Origin: Clostridia bacterium
Lineage (GTDB): Bacteria > Bacillota > Clostridia > Oscillospirales > Acutalibacteraceae
Length of the DNA stretch: 64,000 nt
Assembly (NCBI GenBank): GCA_017407995.1
Contig: JAFQVM010000030.1
Location: forward strand, 1-64,000
Direction: 5' to 3'
Below the pieces are notes generated by a model. The model ran no database searches, was not told the origin of the DNA, and saw only the letters and a program-made list of their open reading frames with translations. Both the position numbers and the translations under genes were made by a program. Below, piece after piece: positions 1-7,132 of this stretch. Numbering within the stretch: the first letter of the stretch is position 1; each line of letters opens with the position of its first letter.

Positions 1-1
1 C

Positions 2-256
2 ACATATCTTGAAAAGGTTGACGGCGCAACAGATGCAACACTCACTCCCGACGAAAAATGCGAGTATATCTGTATCGTGACTTACGATGCCGGCAGATAT
101 GAACTCTCCGACAAGGTTGAAATCACAGACCTTACACCTTACTGCACTTGCCAGTGTCATCAGGGCGGTATCGCAGGCTTCTTCTATAAAATTGTTCTCT
201 TCTTCCAGAAACTTTTCGGTATGAATAAGGTTTGCTGGTGTGGCATTGCTCACTAA
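2..256 (+). CDS. C-terminal end of a probable surface protein with a Cys/His-rich tail (partial)
   Basis: An open frame runs from the window edge to a TAA at 254-256 (84 residues). The first half reads like the last strands of an Ig-like or Fn3-like extracellular domain (YICIVTYDAG, then LSDKVEITDL). It is followed by a cysteine cluster (CTCQCH), a Gly-rich turn, an amphipathic aromatic helix (FFYKIVLFFQKLFG) and a closing CWCGIAH. I remember tails of this layout (CxCxCH, FFxKLFGxN, CxCGxxH) at the C-termini of large secreted proteins of gut Clostridia, but that is memory and not a search. The function of the tail is unknown to me. The N-terminal part lies outside the window. Confidence 0.75.
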   Translation, partial: TYLEKVDGATDATLTPDEKCEYICIVTYDAGRYELSDKVEITDLTPYCTCQCHQGGIAGFFYKIVLFFQKLFGMNKVCWCGIAH

Positions 257-265
257 ACAAAATAA

Positions 266-310
266 AAGGCTCCCTCGTGAGGGAGCTGTCACGAAGTGAC
301 TGAGGGAGTT
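266..310. repeat. Dispersed palindromic repeat (CTCCCTC/GAGGGAG type)
   Basis: CTCCCTC (270-276) can pair with either of two GAGGGAG copies (279-285 or 302-308). A small GTCAC-GAA-GTGAC hairpin lies between them (288-300). The nested, mutually exclusive pairing resembles short interspersed palindromes I know from genomes of gut Firmicutes. Only this one copy was noticed in the window. Confidence 0.6.
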
Positions 311-314
311 TCCC

Positions 315-347
315 AAGACGGCAGAGAAATCTGCCGTCTTTTCTTAT
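315..347 (+). terminator. Intrinsic terminator of the surface-protein gene
   Basis: Perfect 11-bp stem (AAGACGGCAGA / TCTGCCGTCTT) with a GAAA loop at 326-329, followed by a T-rich tail. It lies just after the dispersed repeat. Confidence 0.85.
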
Positions 348-460
348 TCAAAACTTTCATAATAATCAAAAAATTAACATTAATAAACCCCGAATGGATT
401 GCAACAATAATAAGGCAAACGCAAATAAAACATTTTTAAAAAGTAAGGGGTGTAAAAACG

Positions 461-658
461 ATGGCAAAGAGCTCAAACAAGAGTGTTGTACCCGAGGCAC
501 GTGAGGCACTTGACCGCTTCAAGATGGAGGCTGCTTCTGAGGTTGGCGTAAACCTCAAGCAGGGATACAACGGCGACCTCACTGCACGTGAGGCAGGTTC
601 AGTTGGCGGACAGATGGTTAAGAAGATGATTGAAGCCTACGAACAGGGTATGAAATAA
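461..658 (+). CDS. Small acid-soluble spore protein, alpha/beta type
   Basis: The 65-residue protein is at the usual family length. It carries both family blocks: EALDRFKMEAASEVGV, which includes the spore-protease (GPR) recognition region around MEAASE, and the C-terminal GSVGGQMVKKMIEAYE helix. Alpha/beta-type SASPs coat spore DNA, put it in an A-like form and protect it against UV and heat; GPR degrades them at germination. AGGGGTG lies about 9 bases before the ATG. The gene is monocistronic and closed by a strong terminator. Expression in the forespore is expected from the family; I could not identify a convincing sigma-G promoter. Confidence 0.96.
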   Translation: MAKSSNKSVVPEAREALDRFKMEAASEVGVNLKQGYNGDLTAREAGSVGGQMVKKMIEAYEQGMK

Positions 659-678
659 ATTTTTACCCGATAATATTC

Positions 679-717
679 GAGGACGCCGTATTAAATACGG
701 CGTCCTCCTGCGTTTTT
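679..717 (+). terminator. Terminator of the spore-protein gene
   Basis: Perfect 12-bp stem (GAGGACGCCGTA 679-690 / TACGGCGTCCTC 696-707), TTAAA loop, then CTGCGTTTTT. Confidence 0.88.
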
Positions 718-726
718 GATTATTTC

Positions 727-753
727 TTCTGTAAAGTGTTATTCTTTACAGAA
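727..753. repeat. Perfect inverted repeat TTCTGTAAAG-N7-CTTTACAGAA
   Basis: Ten-base arms separated by 7 bases lie downstream of both the SASP terminator and the convergent GH43 gene. There is no U-tract on either side, so it is a weak terminator candidate. It shares the core GTAAAG...CTTTAC with 870-889 and 13091-13116. Confidence 0.4.
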
Positions 754-869
754 AATTTTCGGTGGGGCAAAGCGCAAAAATTGCTTTAAATCTCAAAATC
801 CTTATATATCAACGGATTTAATATGATTTTTATGGTTTTATCAAAAATAATCTTTTGATTTTATGATAA

Positions 870-889
870 GTAAAGCTTTTTTACTTTAC
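870..889 (-). other. Weak hairpin spanning the GH43 stop codon
   Basis: GTAAAG-N8-CTTTAC. On the minus strand the TAA stop of the GH43 gene falls inside the left arm, and the right arm is followed by an AT-rich stretch. It could be a weak terminator or chance. Confidence 0.3.
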
Positions 890-1732
890 ACAAAGAGTAT
901 CCCTTTTTTCCTCAACGAGACGTATACAGGGGCGTTCAAGAGGGTTTTCATTCGGTGTATGGAAGATAAAATTCAACTCACCGTCATATGAATTGAACAA
1001 CATTCCATGACCGCCGTCCTTCTTAAACAGCAGCTCATCCTCATGCAGCCAATTACCTGTTATCTCTCCGTTATCAGAGTATGAGATTGCCTCGCAATAA
1101 CCCTCATCCGTAAAACTTGACCAAATCATTAAAAGTCTTCCGGACTGCGTGCGATACATAAAAGGCCCATCGGTTACATAATGGTCATGTCCCTTGCGAG
1201 ACCATGAAGGCTGTGATGCGCTAAACAGTACAAAAGCTTCACCTTCTGCACGGCTCAAATCATCCGAAAGTTTTAAAGCACACATCTGACCGTCATGCAC
1301 CTGAGTCCATTCATGGCAAAAAACCATATACGGACTGCCGTTTTTGTCAACATAGAGTGTGCCGTCAAGACATTCCCAATCTTCAGGCGTTACAGGGCCA
1401 TCACTATGCTCGATAAACGGTCCGAGCGGAGAATCTGCAATCAAAATCTGTGTACCACGGCACCTGTCATCGCTCTTAAAGCTTGCCAGAAGGTAATATT
1501 TATCCTTATATTTGTGCACTTCGGGTGCCCAGAAGTTTCTGTCTGCCCAAAAATTTTCAGATTTTCTGAAAATCTCATGCGGCTCACTCCAATTTTCAAG
1601 GTCAGAGCTTACATAGACATCAAAACCGCTTCCTCCTACCCACGCTTCAGCTCCACGGGTACCGTAGAGATAATATTTTCCATTATCTGTCAAAACAAAA
1701 GGGTCTCTTATATTGATATCGCTAAAGGTCAT
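881..1732 (-). CDS. Glycoside hydrolase family 43-like protein
   Basis: A 283-residue protein that fits a single five-bladed beta-propeller domain with no signal peptide, so probably cytoplasmic. GH43 landmarks are visible: the catalytic base in IRDPF (D10), WAPEV (68-72), the LDGTLY aspartate (D123) and the late GGHGM histidine (H242). Family members are arabinofuranosidases, beta-xylosidases or arabinanases; the substrate cannot be told from sequence alone. Odd point: where many GH43 enzymes have an EGP general-acid motif, this one has VTDGPF (D188), while a CHEW glutamate (E141) is available. Its ATG overlaps the prmA stop by 4 bases (ATGA), so translation is probably coupled to prmA. Confidence 0.85.
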   Translation of the reverse strand: MTFSDINIRDPFVLTDNGKYYLYGTRGAEAWVGGSGFDVYVSSDLENWSEPHEIFRKSENFWADRNFWAPEVHKYKDKYYLLASFKSDDRCRGTQILIADSPLGPFIEHSDGPVTPEDWECLDGTLYVDKNGSPYMVFCHEWTQVHDGQMCALKLSDDLSRAEGEAFVLFSASQPSWSRKGHDHYVTDGPFMYRTQSGRLLMIWSSFTDEGYCEAISYSDNGEITGNWLHEDELLFKKDGGHGMLFNSYDGELNFIFHTPNENPLERPCIRLVEEKRDTLCVK

Positions 1733-2664
1733 GCTAAGCCCTCCTTACGTTTGCACTCAAAGCACAGCCATCCGCCTTCTTCATGACGTGCAATTATCTC
1801 AAAACCGTTCTCATTAAAGGCATTCACAACCTCCTGCTCACGGATATCGATTATTCCTGAGGTTATAAACACAGCATCATCTTTCATAAACTTCGGCACA
1901 TCACGACAGAACATAATGATTATATCAGCAACGATATTTGCTACCACAACATCAAACTTTCCGTCAACCTTATCTGTCAGATTGCCATGCAGGAAAGTAA
2001 CCTTATCTTCACCAAATCCGTTTGTTACCCCGTTATCAACAGCAGTTTTTACTGCCATTCTGTCTATATCAACACCCGTTGCGTGTTCAGCACCGAGCAA
2101 AAGCGATGCTATTGACAAAATTCCGCTGCCACAACCGACATCAAGAACTTGCTCACCGCCTGTAACATGCCTTTCCAAAGCCTCAAGACACAGACGTGTT
2201 GTTTCATGGCTGCCTGTGCCGAATGCAAGTCCCGGCTCAAGGTGCAACACTGCACGGCCGTTTGCTTCATATTCCTCCTCCCACGTAGGACGGATAAGCA
2301 GCTTCTCACCGACAGGAATAGGCTTGAAATACTTTTTCCAGTTATTTTCCCAATCCGCATTCTTACAAACACTTGTATTTATCTCATTCTTAATTCCAAC
2401 AGCAGCATAGCGCTCACTCAAAAATGCAACTGCCTCCTGCGGATGCTCCTGCGGAGAAATGTAGATGTGAACTATACCCTTTGTTCTGTCTTTCTTAAGC
2501 AAGTCCTCATCTATCAGGTCGATATGGGCAATCTCCATAGCCTCCTGTTCAAGGGTGCGGTAATCCTCAATATATATTCCGTACGGCACCACCATGTGCG
2601 CAATATCGCCGGCGGCATCAATGTCATTCGCATCAACAATTATTTGTATCTCTGTCCAGTCCAT
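1729..2664 (-). CDS. prmA: Ribosomal protein L11 methyltransferase PrmA
   Basis: A 311-residue protein at the family's usual length. It has an N-terminal substrate-recognition domain (about residues 1-100) and a class I SAM-dependent methyltransferase domain with motif I VLDVGCGSGILSIA and the ANIVADIII motif IV. PrmA trimethylates lysines and the N-terminus of ribosomal protein L11 in the cytoplasm. AGGAG precedes the ATG by 6 bases. It sits downstream of DUF2804 and overlaps GH43 by 4 bases. Nothing suggests loss of activity. Confidence 0.95.
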   Translation of the reverse strand: MDWTEIQIIVDANDIDAAGDIAHMVVPYGIYIEDYRTLEQEAMEIAHIDLIDEDLLKKDRTKGIVHIYISPQEHPQEAVAFLSERYAAVGIKNEINTSVCKNADWENNWKKYFKPIPVGEKLLIRPTWEEEYEANGRAVLHLEPGLAFGTGSHETTRLCLEALERHVTGGEQVLDVGCGSGILSIASLLLGAEHATGVDIDRMAVKTAVDNGVTNGFGEDKVTFLHGNLTDKVDGKFDVVVANIVADIIIMFCRDVPKFMKDDAVFITSGIIDIREQEVVNAFNENGFEIIARHEEGGWLCFECKRKEGLA

Positions 2665-2707
2665 GTTTTTCTCCTAACAATGTAAAATCTCTTTTGAACA
2701 CAAATAC

Positions 2708-2740
2708 GGGCGCACACGCAGGTGCGCCCTATCTTTTTTA
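2708..2740. terminator. GC-rich hairpin between DUF2804 and prmA
   Basis: GGGCGCAC-ACGCAG-GTGCGCCC (2708-2729). The T-run (ATCTTTTTT) lies on the plus-strand side, while both flanking genes are on the minus strand, where the tail is only GTATTTGTG. It may be a leaky terminator or RNA-processing hairpin that lowers prmA/GH43 expression. Confidence 0.45.
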
Positions 2741-3760
2741 ATACTTATTATGAACATCCTCCGCAAAACAAAGCAAATCCTTAATTTCAAGAACTGTGCC
2801 GTCGTCGAGAATAGCTTTACCGCTCATGCGGCCAAACACCTGATGCTGGTCTGTGATTATAAACTTTACATCGATTTTTGCGGCACGGTCGATAATCGGA
2901 ACAAAATCCATTTCAAATCTGCCGTCGCTGGAGGTGAACGTCCAGGGCTTTGTATAGCTGTCAGCAGGAATGTTGAACTTGATATCATCAAGCTTATGTG
3001 CCTTGCCGTCATAGAAAAGAATATTCTCTGTGGCAGCAGTTGTATCGCCGAAACCATATCCGATATTGAAACCGAACGGCTTTCCGTTTACTACGCCGTT
3101 ACCTGAGCCCCAATACCATCTGTTGTCATACGTCCAGACTCCACGACCCCAGTCAAGTGTTCCGAAGTCCGTTTCAGGATTGAACTTGTGCTCCACACCG
3201 TCAAAAGTGACAGTACCGCTGGCTCTCATGCAGTTTATCTTCTGGTTATAATAAAACGCCGTCTTCTTCTCCTTCCACGGAGTGGCAATAACCATTGTAT
3301 CCATCTCCGGCTGCTCAAGTGTTATATCCGCCTTGAGAGTCTTGCCGTCGCAGAAATTTTTAAACTCACAGGTTATACGGCGCTGACCGGGTGTCACAAG
3401 ATACTCCATATCGAGACGCTTGTCATGATACTTTACGTCACCCACAGATGAATCGGACGGAAAGTTCATCTTACCCATCGGAAATGCGTTGAGTATAGTC
3501 TCTGTATGCTCCCAGGGCTTAGTAAAATCAAACAGGGTCGCTGACTGCAGACCTATGTAGCCGTCATCTGAAAGAGTAAAAGCAACGCCAAAATCTTCAG
3601 CAAGGATAAGATAGTAATCCCATTCCTTTATACGGAACTTCGGAGCCTTAATCGCCTTGCGGTCATATTGTTGAATAAGTGAGCGTGACCAGCCCGGCTC
3701 ACGAAGCGAACCATCCTCTTTTAAGAGCGGCTGAACTTTTGTTACTTCGTGGTTTCGCAT
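2738..3760 (-). CDS. DUF2804 family protein
   Basis: A 340-residue protein that I recognise as DUF2804 from its opening (NHEVTKVQPLLKEDGSL), the repeated aromatic beta-strand pattern (WDYYLILAEDFGVAFTLSD; WGRGVWTYDNRWYWGSGNG) and the late HQVFGRMSG. The family is predicted all-beta and its function is unknown. No signal peptide or membrane segment is visible. AGGAGG precedes the ATG by 7 bases, and the yhaM stop is 17 bases upstream, so the two are probably cotranscribed. I infer no function. Confidence 0.85.
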   Translation of the reverse strand: MRNHEVTKVQPLLKEDGSLREPGWSRSLIQQYDRKAIKAPKFRIKEWDYYLILAEDFGVAFTLSDDGYIGLQSATLFDFTKPWEHTETILNAFPMGKMNFPSDSSVGDVKYHDKRLDMEYLVTPGQRRITCEFKNFCDGKTLKADITLEQPEMDTMVIATPWKEKKTAFYYNQKINCMRASGTVTFDGVEHKFNPETDFGTLDWGRGVWTYDNRWYWGSGNGVVNGKPFGFNIGYGFGDTTAATENILFYDGKAHKLDDIKFNIPADSYTKPWTFTSSDGRFEMDFVPIIDRAAKIDVKFIITDQHQVFGRMSGKAILDDGTVLEIKDLLCFAEDVHNKY

Positions 3761-3777
3761 ATATATTCCTCCTGTAA

Positions 3778-4749
3778 TTATAATAATTCCGCTTTAAATT
3801 CTTCCTTATTCCTATTGTGGTTATAGAGCTTACGGTTATCAAGCGCCCACTGACGCTGTGTGAATTCACCGGGTTCTACACCACGGCATGCCTGCTCTAT
3901 TTCATAAATTTTTGCATCCAACGTATCAAGCTCGGACAAAATTTCTGCCTCCAAGAACATCGGTCGCACCGCTGCACCAAACTCCGGTTCGCCGTGGTGA
4001 GAGATTATCATATGCTCCACAAGCATAAGTGTATTCGCTGATATACCAAGTTCCCTGCCGCATTTCTCAACAGCCATAGCACCTCTCACAAGGTGGCCTA
4101 CAAGGTTGCCATCAGTAGTATAACCCGAAGCAATACCCGTCTGAGCGACGTCAAACTCCTGAGTTTTTGCTATGTCGTGCAGAATAACACCTGTAAACAG
4201 CAGGTCGCTGTCAATAAACGGATAAATCTTAGTAACACTCTGTGCCATGCGCAGAATTGAGAGCGTATGATAAAGCAGGCCTCCTCTTATGGCATGGTGA
4301 AGTCTGAAAGCAGCAGGCCAGTATATAAGCTTATCTTTATACTCACTAAGAAGTGTTTTAACAAGAAGCTTTAACTCCTCATCCTTAAACCCGTCAGCAA
4401 CTGCCATGAGCTCATCAAACATAGTTTCGCCGGAAAAGCCCGCTGACTGCACAAAATCCTCTATTCGTACATTGTCATCAGCTGTAACTTTACGGATACG
4501 CTCAATCCTCAACTGCTGAGTATCATTAAACGGAGTCATCGTGCCCCTAACCTTCACAAGGTCATTTGACACAAACTCGCCGTGGAGCTCCTCTTTATAG
4601 TCCCAGAGCTTTGCACCCACTTCACCGTCGGAATCCGTCAAAGTTATGTCAAGAAACGGTACCCCACGTGATGTCAATTTCTTTTCTATTGTTTTAATAA
4701 GGCAAAAACCTTCAACTGCGCCTGTCTTGTTTAAAGGAGTAAAATTCAT
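3778..4749 (-). CDS. yhaM: 3'-5' exoribonuclease YhaM family (OB fold + HD domain)
   Basis: A 323-residue protein. An N-terminal OB-fold nucleic-acid-binding domain (roughly residues 10-90, with FLDITLTDSDGEVGAKLWD) precedes an HD phosphohydrolase domain (GGLLYHTLSI with H161, ILHDIAK with H191-D192, then a late HMIISHHG). This matches YhaM/CBF1 Mn2+-dependent 3'-5' exonucleases that trim RNA and single-stranded DNA in Firmicutes. GGAGG precedes the ATG. It is the first gene of a minus-strand run with DUF2804, prmA and GH43, behind a clear promoter at 4779-4807. Confidence 0.9.
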   Translation of the reverse strand: MNFTPLNKTGAVEGFCLIKTIEKKLTSRGVPFLDITLTDSDGEVGAKLWDYKEELHGEFVSNDLVKVRGTMTPFNDTQQLRIERIRKVTADDNVRIEDFVQSAGFSGETMFDELMAVADGFKDEELKLLVKTLLSEYKDKLIYWPAAFRLHHAIRGGLLYHTLSILRMAQSVTKIYPFIDSDLLFTGVILHDIAKTQEFDVAQTGIASGYTTDGNLVGHLVRGAMAVEKCGRELGISANTLMLVEHMIISHHGEPEFGAAVRPMFLEAEILSELDTLDAKIYEIEQACRGVEPGEFTQRQWALDNRKLYNHNRNKEEFKAELL

Positions 4750-4778
4750 ATGCAGCCTCCGTTATTTTTTATGCTTTA

Positions 4779-4807
4779 ATTATACCACGCCAACTAAAAA
4801 TTTACAA
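4779..4807 (-). promoter_or_regulatory. SigA-type promoter of yhaM
   Basis: On the minus strand TTGTAA (4802-4807), a 17-base spacer, then TATAAT (4779-4784), about 30 bases before the yhaM start. Confidence 0.7.
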
Positions 4808-4866
4808 ATATATATTCACTTTCTCTTGACTTTTGCGCAGTTACATGCAAAAATATATACAGCAAT

Positions 4867-4978
4867 ACTCGGGGCGGGGTGAAACTCCCCACCGGCGGTA
4901 AAGCCCGCGAGCCGTTTTTACGGTTGATTCGGTGAAATTCCGAAGCCGACGGTACAGTCCGGATGGAAGAGGATGCGA
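4867..4978 (+). ncRNA. FMN riboswitch (RFN element)
   Basis: The conserved blocks of the RFN aptamer are present in order: CGGGGCGGGGTGAAACTCCCC, ACCGGCGGTAAAGCCCGCGAGCC, the GATTCGGTGAAATTCCGAAGCCGAC arm and ACAGTCCGGATGGAAGAGGA. It binds flavin mononucleotide and here precedes a terminator and ribU, so FMN should switch the transporter off by early termination. Confidence 0.96.
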
Positions 4979-4990
4979 AAACGCATAATT

Positions 4991-5027
4991 GCCCCGCTTT
5001 ATTTTTAAGGCGGGGCTTTTTGTTTTT
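4991..5027 (+). terminator. Riboswitch-controlled terminator upstream of ribU
   Basis: GCCCCGC (4991-4997) pairs with GCGGGGC (5010-5016), extended by three inner pairs, and is followed by TTTTTGTTTTTT. It is the expression platform of the FMN riboswitch. Confidence 0.9.
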
Positions 5028-5067
5028 TCATCTTCCCGATTGCAAAAATATCGAAAGGAAGAAAAAT

Positions 5068-5634
5068 ATGAAAAACAACACAAAGCAAAGCCTTCAAAAA
5101 ACCGTTATCATGGCTATGCTCGTAGCCATCGCCGTAGTATCACTCTACATAATCAGAACACCGCTGCTGCCTGCAGCACAGTTTCTTGAGTACGATATAG
5201 CAGATGTGCCCGTACTTATAGGAACCCTGCTTTTTGGCCCTGTTGCAGGTCTGGTAATCCTCGTCATAACCTCCGCCATTCAGGCTATGACTGTAAGCGC
5301 ATCAAGCGGTATAATAGGTTTTATAATGCACGTTTGCGCTTCGGGTATGTTAGTACTCGCATCAGGTCTGATATACAAAATAATAAAAAGCAGAAAAGGT
5401 ATGATTTTGGGACTTGCTGTCGGCTCAATATTGATGATACTGGTCATGATTCCGCTAAACATTGTTTTTTCAGGCATTTTTATGGGAGTAGGTGTTAAAA
5501 CAGTAGTCAGTATGCTCATTCCTGTTTTTATTCCTTTTAACCTAATCAAGGCTGTATTAAACTCGGTTTTGACTTTTGTTCTGTTTATCCCCGTAAACGC
5601 AATATACTCCAAAATATCAAAAGATTTTAAATAA
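5068..5634 (+). CDS. ribU: Riboflavin ECF transporter S component RibU
   Basis: A 188-residue integral membrane protein with about five or six hydrophobic helices. It shows the RibU pattern: an N-terminal TVIMAMLVAIAVV helix, FLEYDIADVPVLIGTLLFGP and the FIMHVCASG segment. It would bind riboflavin at the membrane and deliver it through the shared ECF energizing module (EcfA/A'/T), which is not in this window. The ATG at 5068 is chosen because GAAAGGAAG lies just before it; a longer in-frame extension upstream runs through the riboswitch terminator and is not credible. The FMN riboswitch supports the riboflavin assignment. Confidence 0.94.
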   Translation: MKNNTKQSLQKTVIMAMLVAIAVVSLYIIRTPLLPAAQFLEYDIADVPVLIGTLLFGPVAGLVILVITSAIQAMTVSASSGIIGFIMHVCASGMLVLASGLIYKIIKSRKGMILGLAVGSILMILVMIPLNIVFSGIFMGVGVKTVVSMLIPVFIPFNLIKAVLNSVLTFVLFIPVNAIYSKISKDFK

Positions 5635-5657
5635 AACCTAAACTTTCGCCTTTTCTC

Positions 5658-5686
5658 TTGACATATACGCTTTTCAGCGTTAAAAT
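5658..5686 (+). promoter_or_regulatory. SigA-type promoter of the SAM riboswitch-metK transcript
   Basis: TTGACA (5658-5663), 17-base spacer, TAAAAT (5681-5686). The S-box leader starts about 25 bases later. Confidence 0.8.
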
Positions 5687-5712
5687 AACCTACGGAATTG
5701 AATATTTCCTTA

Positions 5713-5808
5713 TTAAGAGTGGCTGAGGGAACAGGCCCTGTGAAGCCCGGCAACCTGTAAAATACAAGGTGCTAAATCCTGCGGTGCAGACCGAAAGATA
5801 AGGCTGTT
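5713..5808 (+). ncRNA. SAM-I riboswitch (S box)
   Basis: Conserved S-box segments are readable: TTAAGAGTGGCTGAGGGA, AGGCCCTGTGAAGCCCGGCAA, CAAGGTGCTAAATCCTGCGG and GACCGAAAGATAAGG. S-adenosylmethionine binding should favour the adjacent terminator, giving feedback control of metK by its own product. Confidence 0.96.
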
Positions 5809-5809
5809 T

Positions 5810-5842
5810 AAGCGCTTAGCGGTTTCGCCGAGCGCTTTTTTG
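5810..5842 (+). terminator. S-box expression-platform terminator
   Basis: AAGCGCT (5810-5816) pairs with AGCGCTT (5831-5837) with an inner CGG/CCG helix and small bulge, then TTTTTTG. It lies between the SAM aptamer and metK. Confidence 0.85.
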
Positions 5843-5891
5843 TTGTCTTGTTAACGTAGGGTGGCAAGAAAAAATCAAGGAGGAACTTCTA

Positions 5892-7037
5892 ATGGCAAAC
5901 TTTTTTTTCACATCTGAATCAGTAACCGGCGGACATCCGGATAAAATCTGTGACCAGATATCTGACGCTGTACTCGATGCTATTCTTGAGCAGGATAAAA
6001 CAGGCAGAGTAGCTTGCGAATGCTGCTGCACTACCGGTATGGTAATGATAATGGGCGAAATCAGCACAAACTGCTATGTCGATATCCCCAGCATTGCACG
6101 CAAAGTTATCTGCGATATCGGCTATGACAGTCCCGAAAAAGGTTTTGACGGCAACACATGTGCTGTTATGACTACCATTGATGAGCAGTCTGCTGACATC
6201 GCTTTGGGCGTTGACCGTCAGGGCGCAGGCGACCAGGGAATGATGTTCGGCTTTGCTTGCGACGAAACACCTGAACTCATGCCGCTTCCGATTTCCATGG
6301 CCCATAAGCTTGCTGCAAAACTCACACAGGTCAGAAAAGACGGCACTCTCTCCTACCTTAGACCCGACGGAAAATCTCAGGTTACTGTTGAGTATGATGA
6401 AAACAACAAACCCGTTAGAATCGAAGCTGTTGTTATATCCTCACAGCACTCCGCTGACATCGATATCGAAACATTACGCCGTGATATAGAAGAAAAGGTC
6501 ATTCGTGCAACAATCCCCGCTGACATGATAGATGAAAACACAAAGATTTTCATTAACCCCACAGGCAGATTTGTAACAGGCGGACCTCAGGGTGACAGCG
6601 GTCTTACAGGAAGAAAGATAATTGTTGATACATACGGCGGATACTCACGTCACGGCGGCGGCGCTTTCTCCGGCAAAGACCCGACAAAGGTTGACCGTTC
6701 AGCCGCTTACGCTGCAAGATATATGGCTAAAAACATAGTCGCTGCAGGTCTTGCAAAAAAATGCGAGGTTGAGATAGCATATGCTATAGGCGTTGAAGAA
6801 CCTGTTTCTGTTTTCGTAGACAGCTTCGGTACAGGAATCATCCCCGATTCAAAGATAGCAGAGGCCGCAAACAAGGTCTTTGACCTTCGCCCCGCATCAA
6901 TTATAGAAACTCTTGACCTGCGCCGTCCTATTTACCGTCAAATAGCAGCTCTCGGTCATGTCGGCAGAACAGATGTTGACCTCACGTGGGAACACACAGA
7001 TAAGGTTGATGAGCTTAAAGCTGCAGCAGGAATCTAA
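5892..7037 (+). CDS. metK: S-adenosylmethionine synthetase MetK
   Basis: A 381-residue protein that makes SAM from methionine and ATP. The family signatures are present: [20 protein letters not shown] at the N-terminus, the [13 protein letters not shown] hexapeptide region and [16 protein letters not shown] for phosphate and Mg2+/K+ binding. AGGAGGAA precedes the ATG. Length is slightly under the usual 390-400 without a missing motif. It stands alone under an S-box riboswitch and ends at a strong terminator. Confidence 0.98.
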   Translation: MANFFFTSESVTGGHPDKICDQISDAVLDAILEQDKTGRVACECCCTTGMVMIMGEISTNCYVDIPSIARKVICDIGYDSPEKGFDGNTCAVMTTIDEQSADIALGVDRQGAGDQGMMFGFACDETPELMPLPISMAHKLAAKLTQVRKDGTLSYLRPDGKSQVTVEYDENNKPVRIEAVVISSQHSADIDIETLRRDIEEKVIRATIPADMIDENTKIFINPTGRFVTGGPQGDSGLTGRKIIVDTYGGYSRHGGGAFSGKDPTKVDRSAAYAARYMAKNIVAAGLAKKCEVEIAYAIGVEEPVSVFVDSFGTGIIPDSKIAEAANKVFDLRPASIIETLDLRRPIYRQIAALGHVGRTDVDLTWEHTDKVDELKAAAGI

Positions 7038-7047
7038 ATGACATCAT

Positions 7048-7081
7048 AAAAACGCACCCGCTTTAACGGGTGCGTTTTATT
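7048..7081 (+). terminator. metK terminator
   Basis: AAACGCACCCG / CGGGTGCGTTT stem around a CTTTAA loop, followed by TATTTTAT. Confidence 0.88.
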
Positions 7082-7083
7082 TT

Positions 7084-7122
7084 ATAAAAAAACAGGAGAC
7101 ACTTTTTGAAGTGTCTCCTGTT
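7084..7122 (-). terminator. Terminator of the GPH transporter gene
   Basis: Perfect 13-bp stem (AACAGGAGACACT / AGTGTCTCCTGTT, 7091-7103 and 7110-7122). On the minus strand it is followed by a run of seven T. Confidence 0.88.
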
Positions 7123-7132
7123 AAATTTTAAA

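Noticed and set aside
1295-1786. 163-codon frame antisense to GH43
   Set aside because: It is a shadow of the GH43 and prmA coding strands with no ribosome site and non-protein-like composition.
2149-2685. 178-codon frame antisense to prmA
   Set aside because: It mirrors prmA codon structure; there is no Shine-Dalgarno and the composition is Cys/Leu/Asn-rich.
4963-5067. N-terminal extension of the RibU frame
   Set aside because: It would translate through the FMN riboswitch terminator; the ATG at 5068 has its own Shine-Dalgarno and gives a normal RibU.
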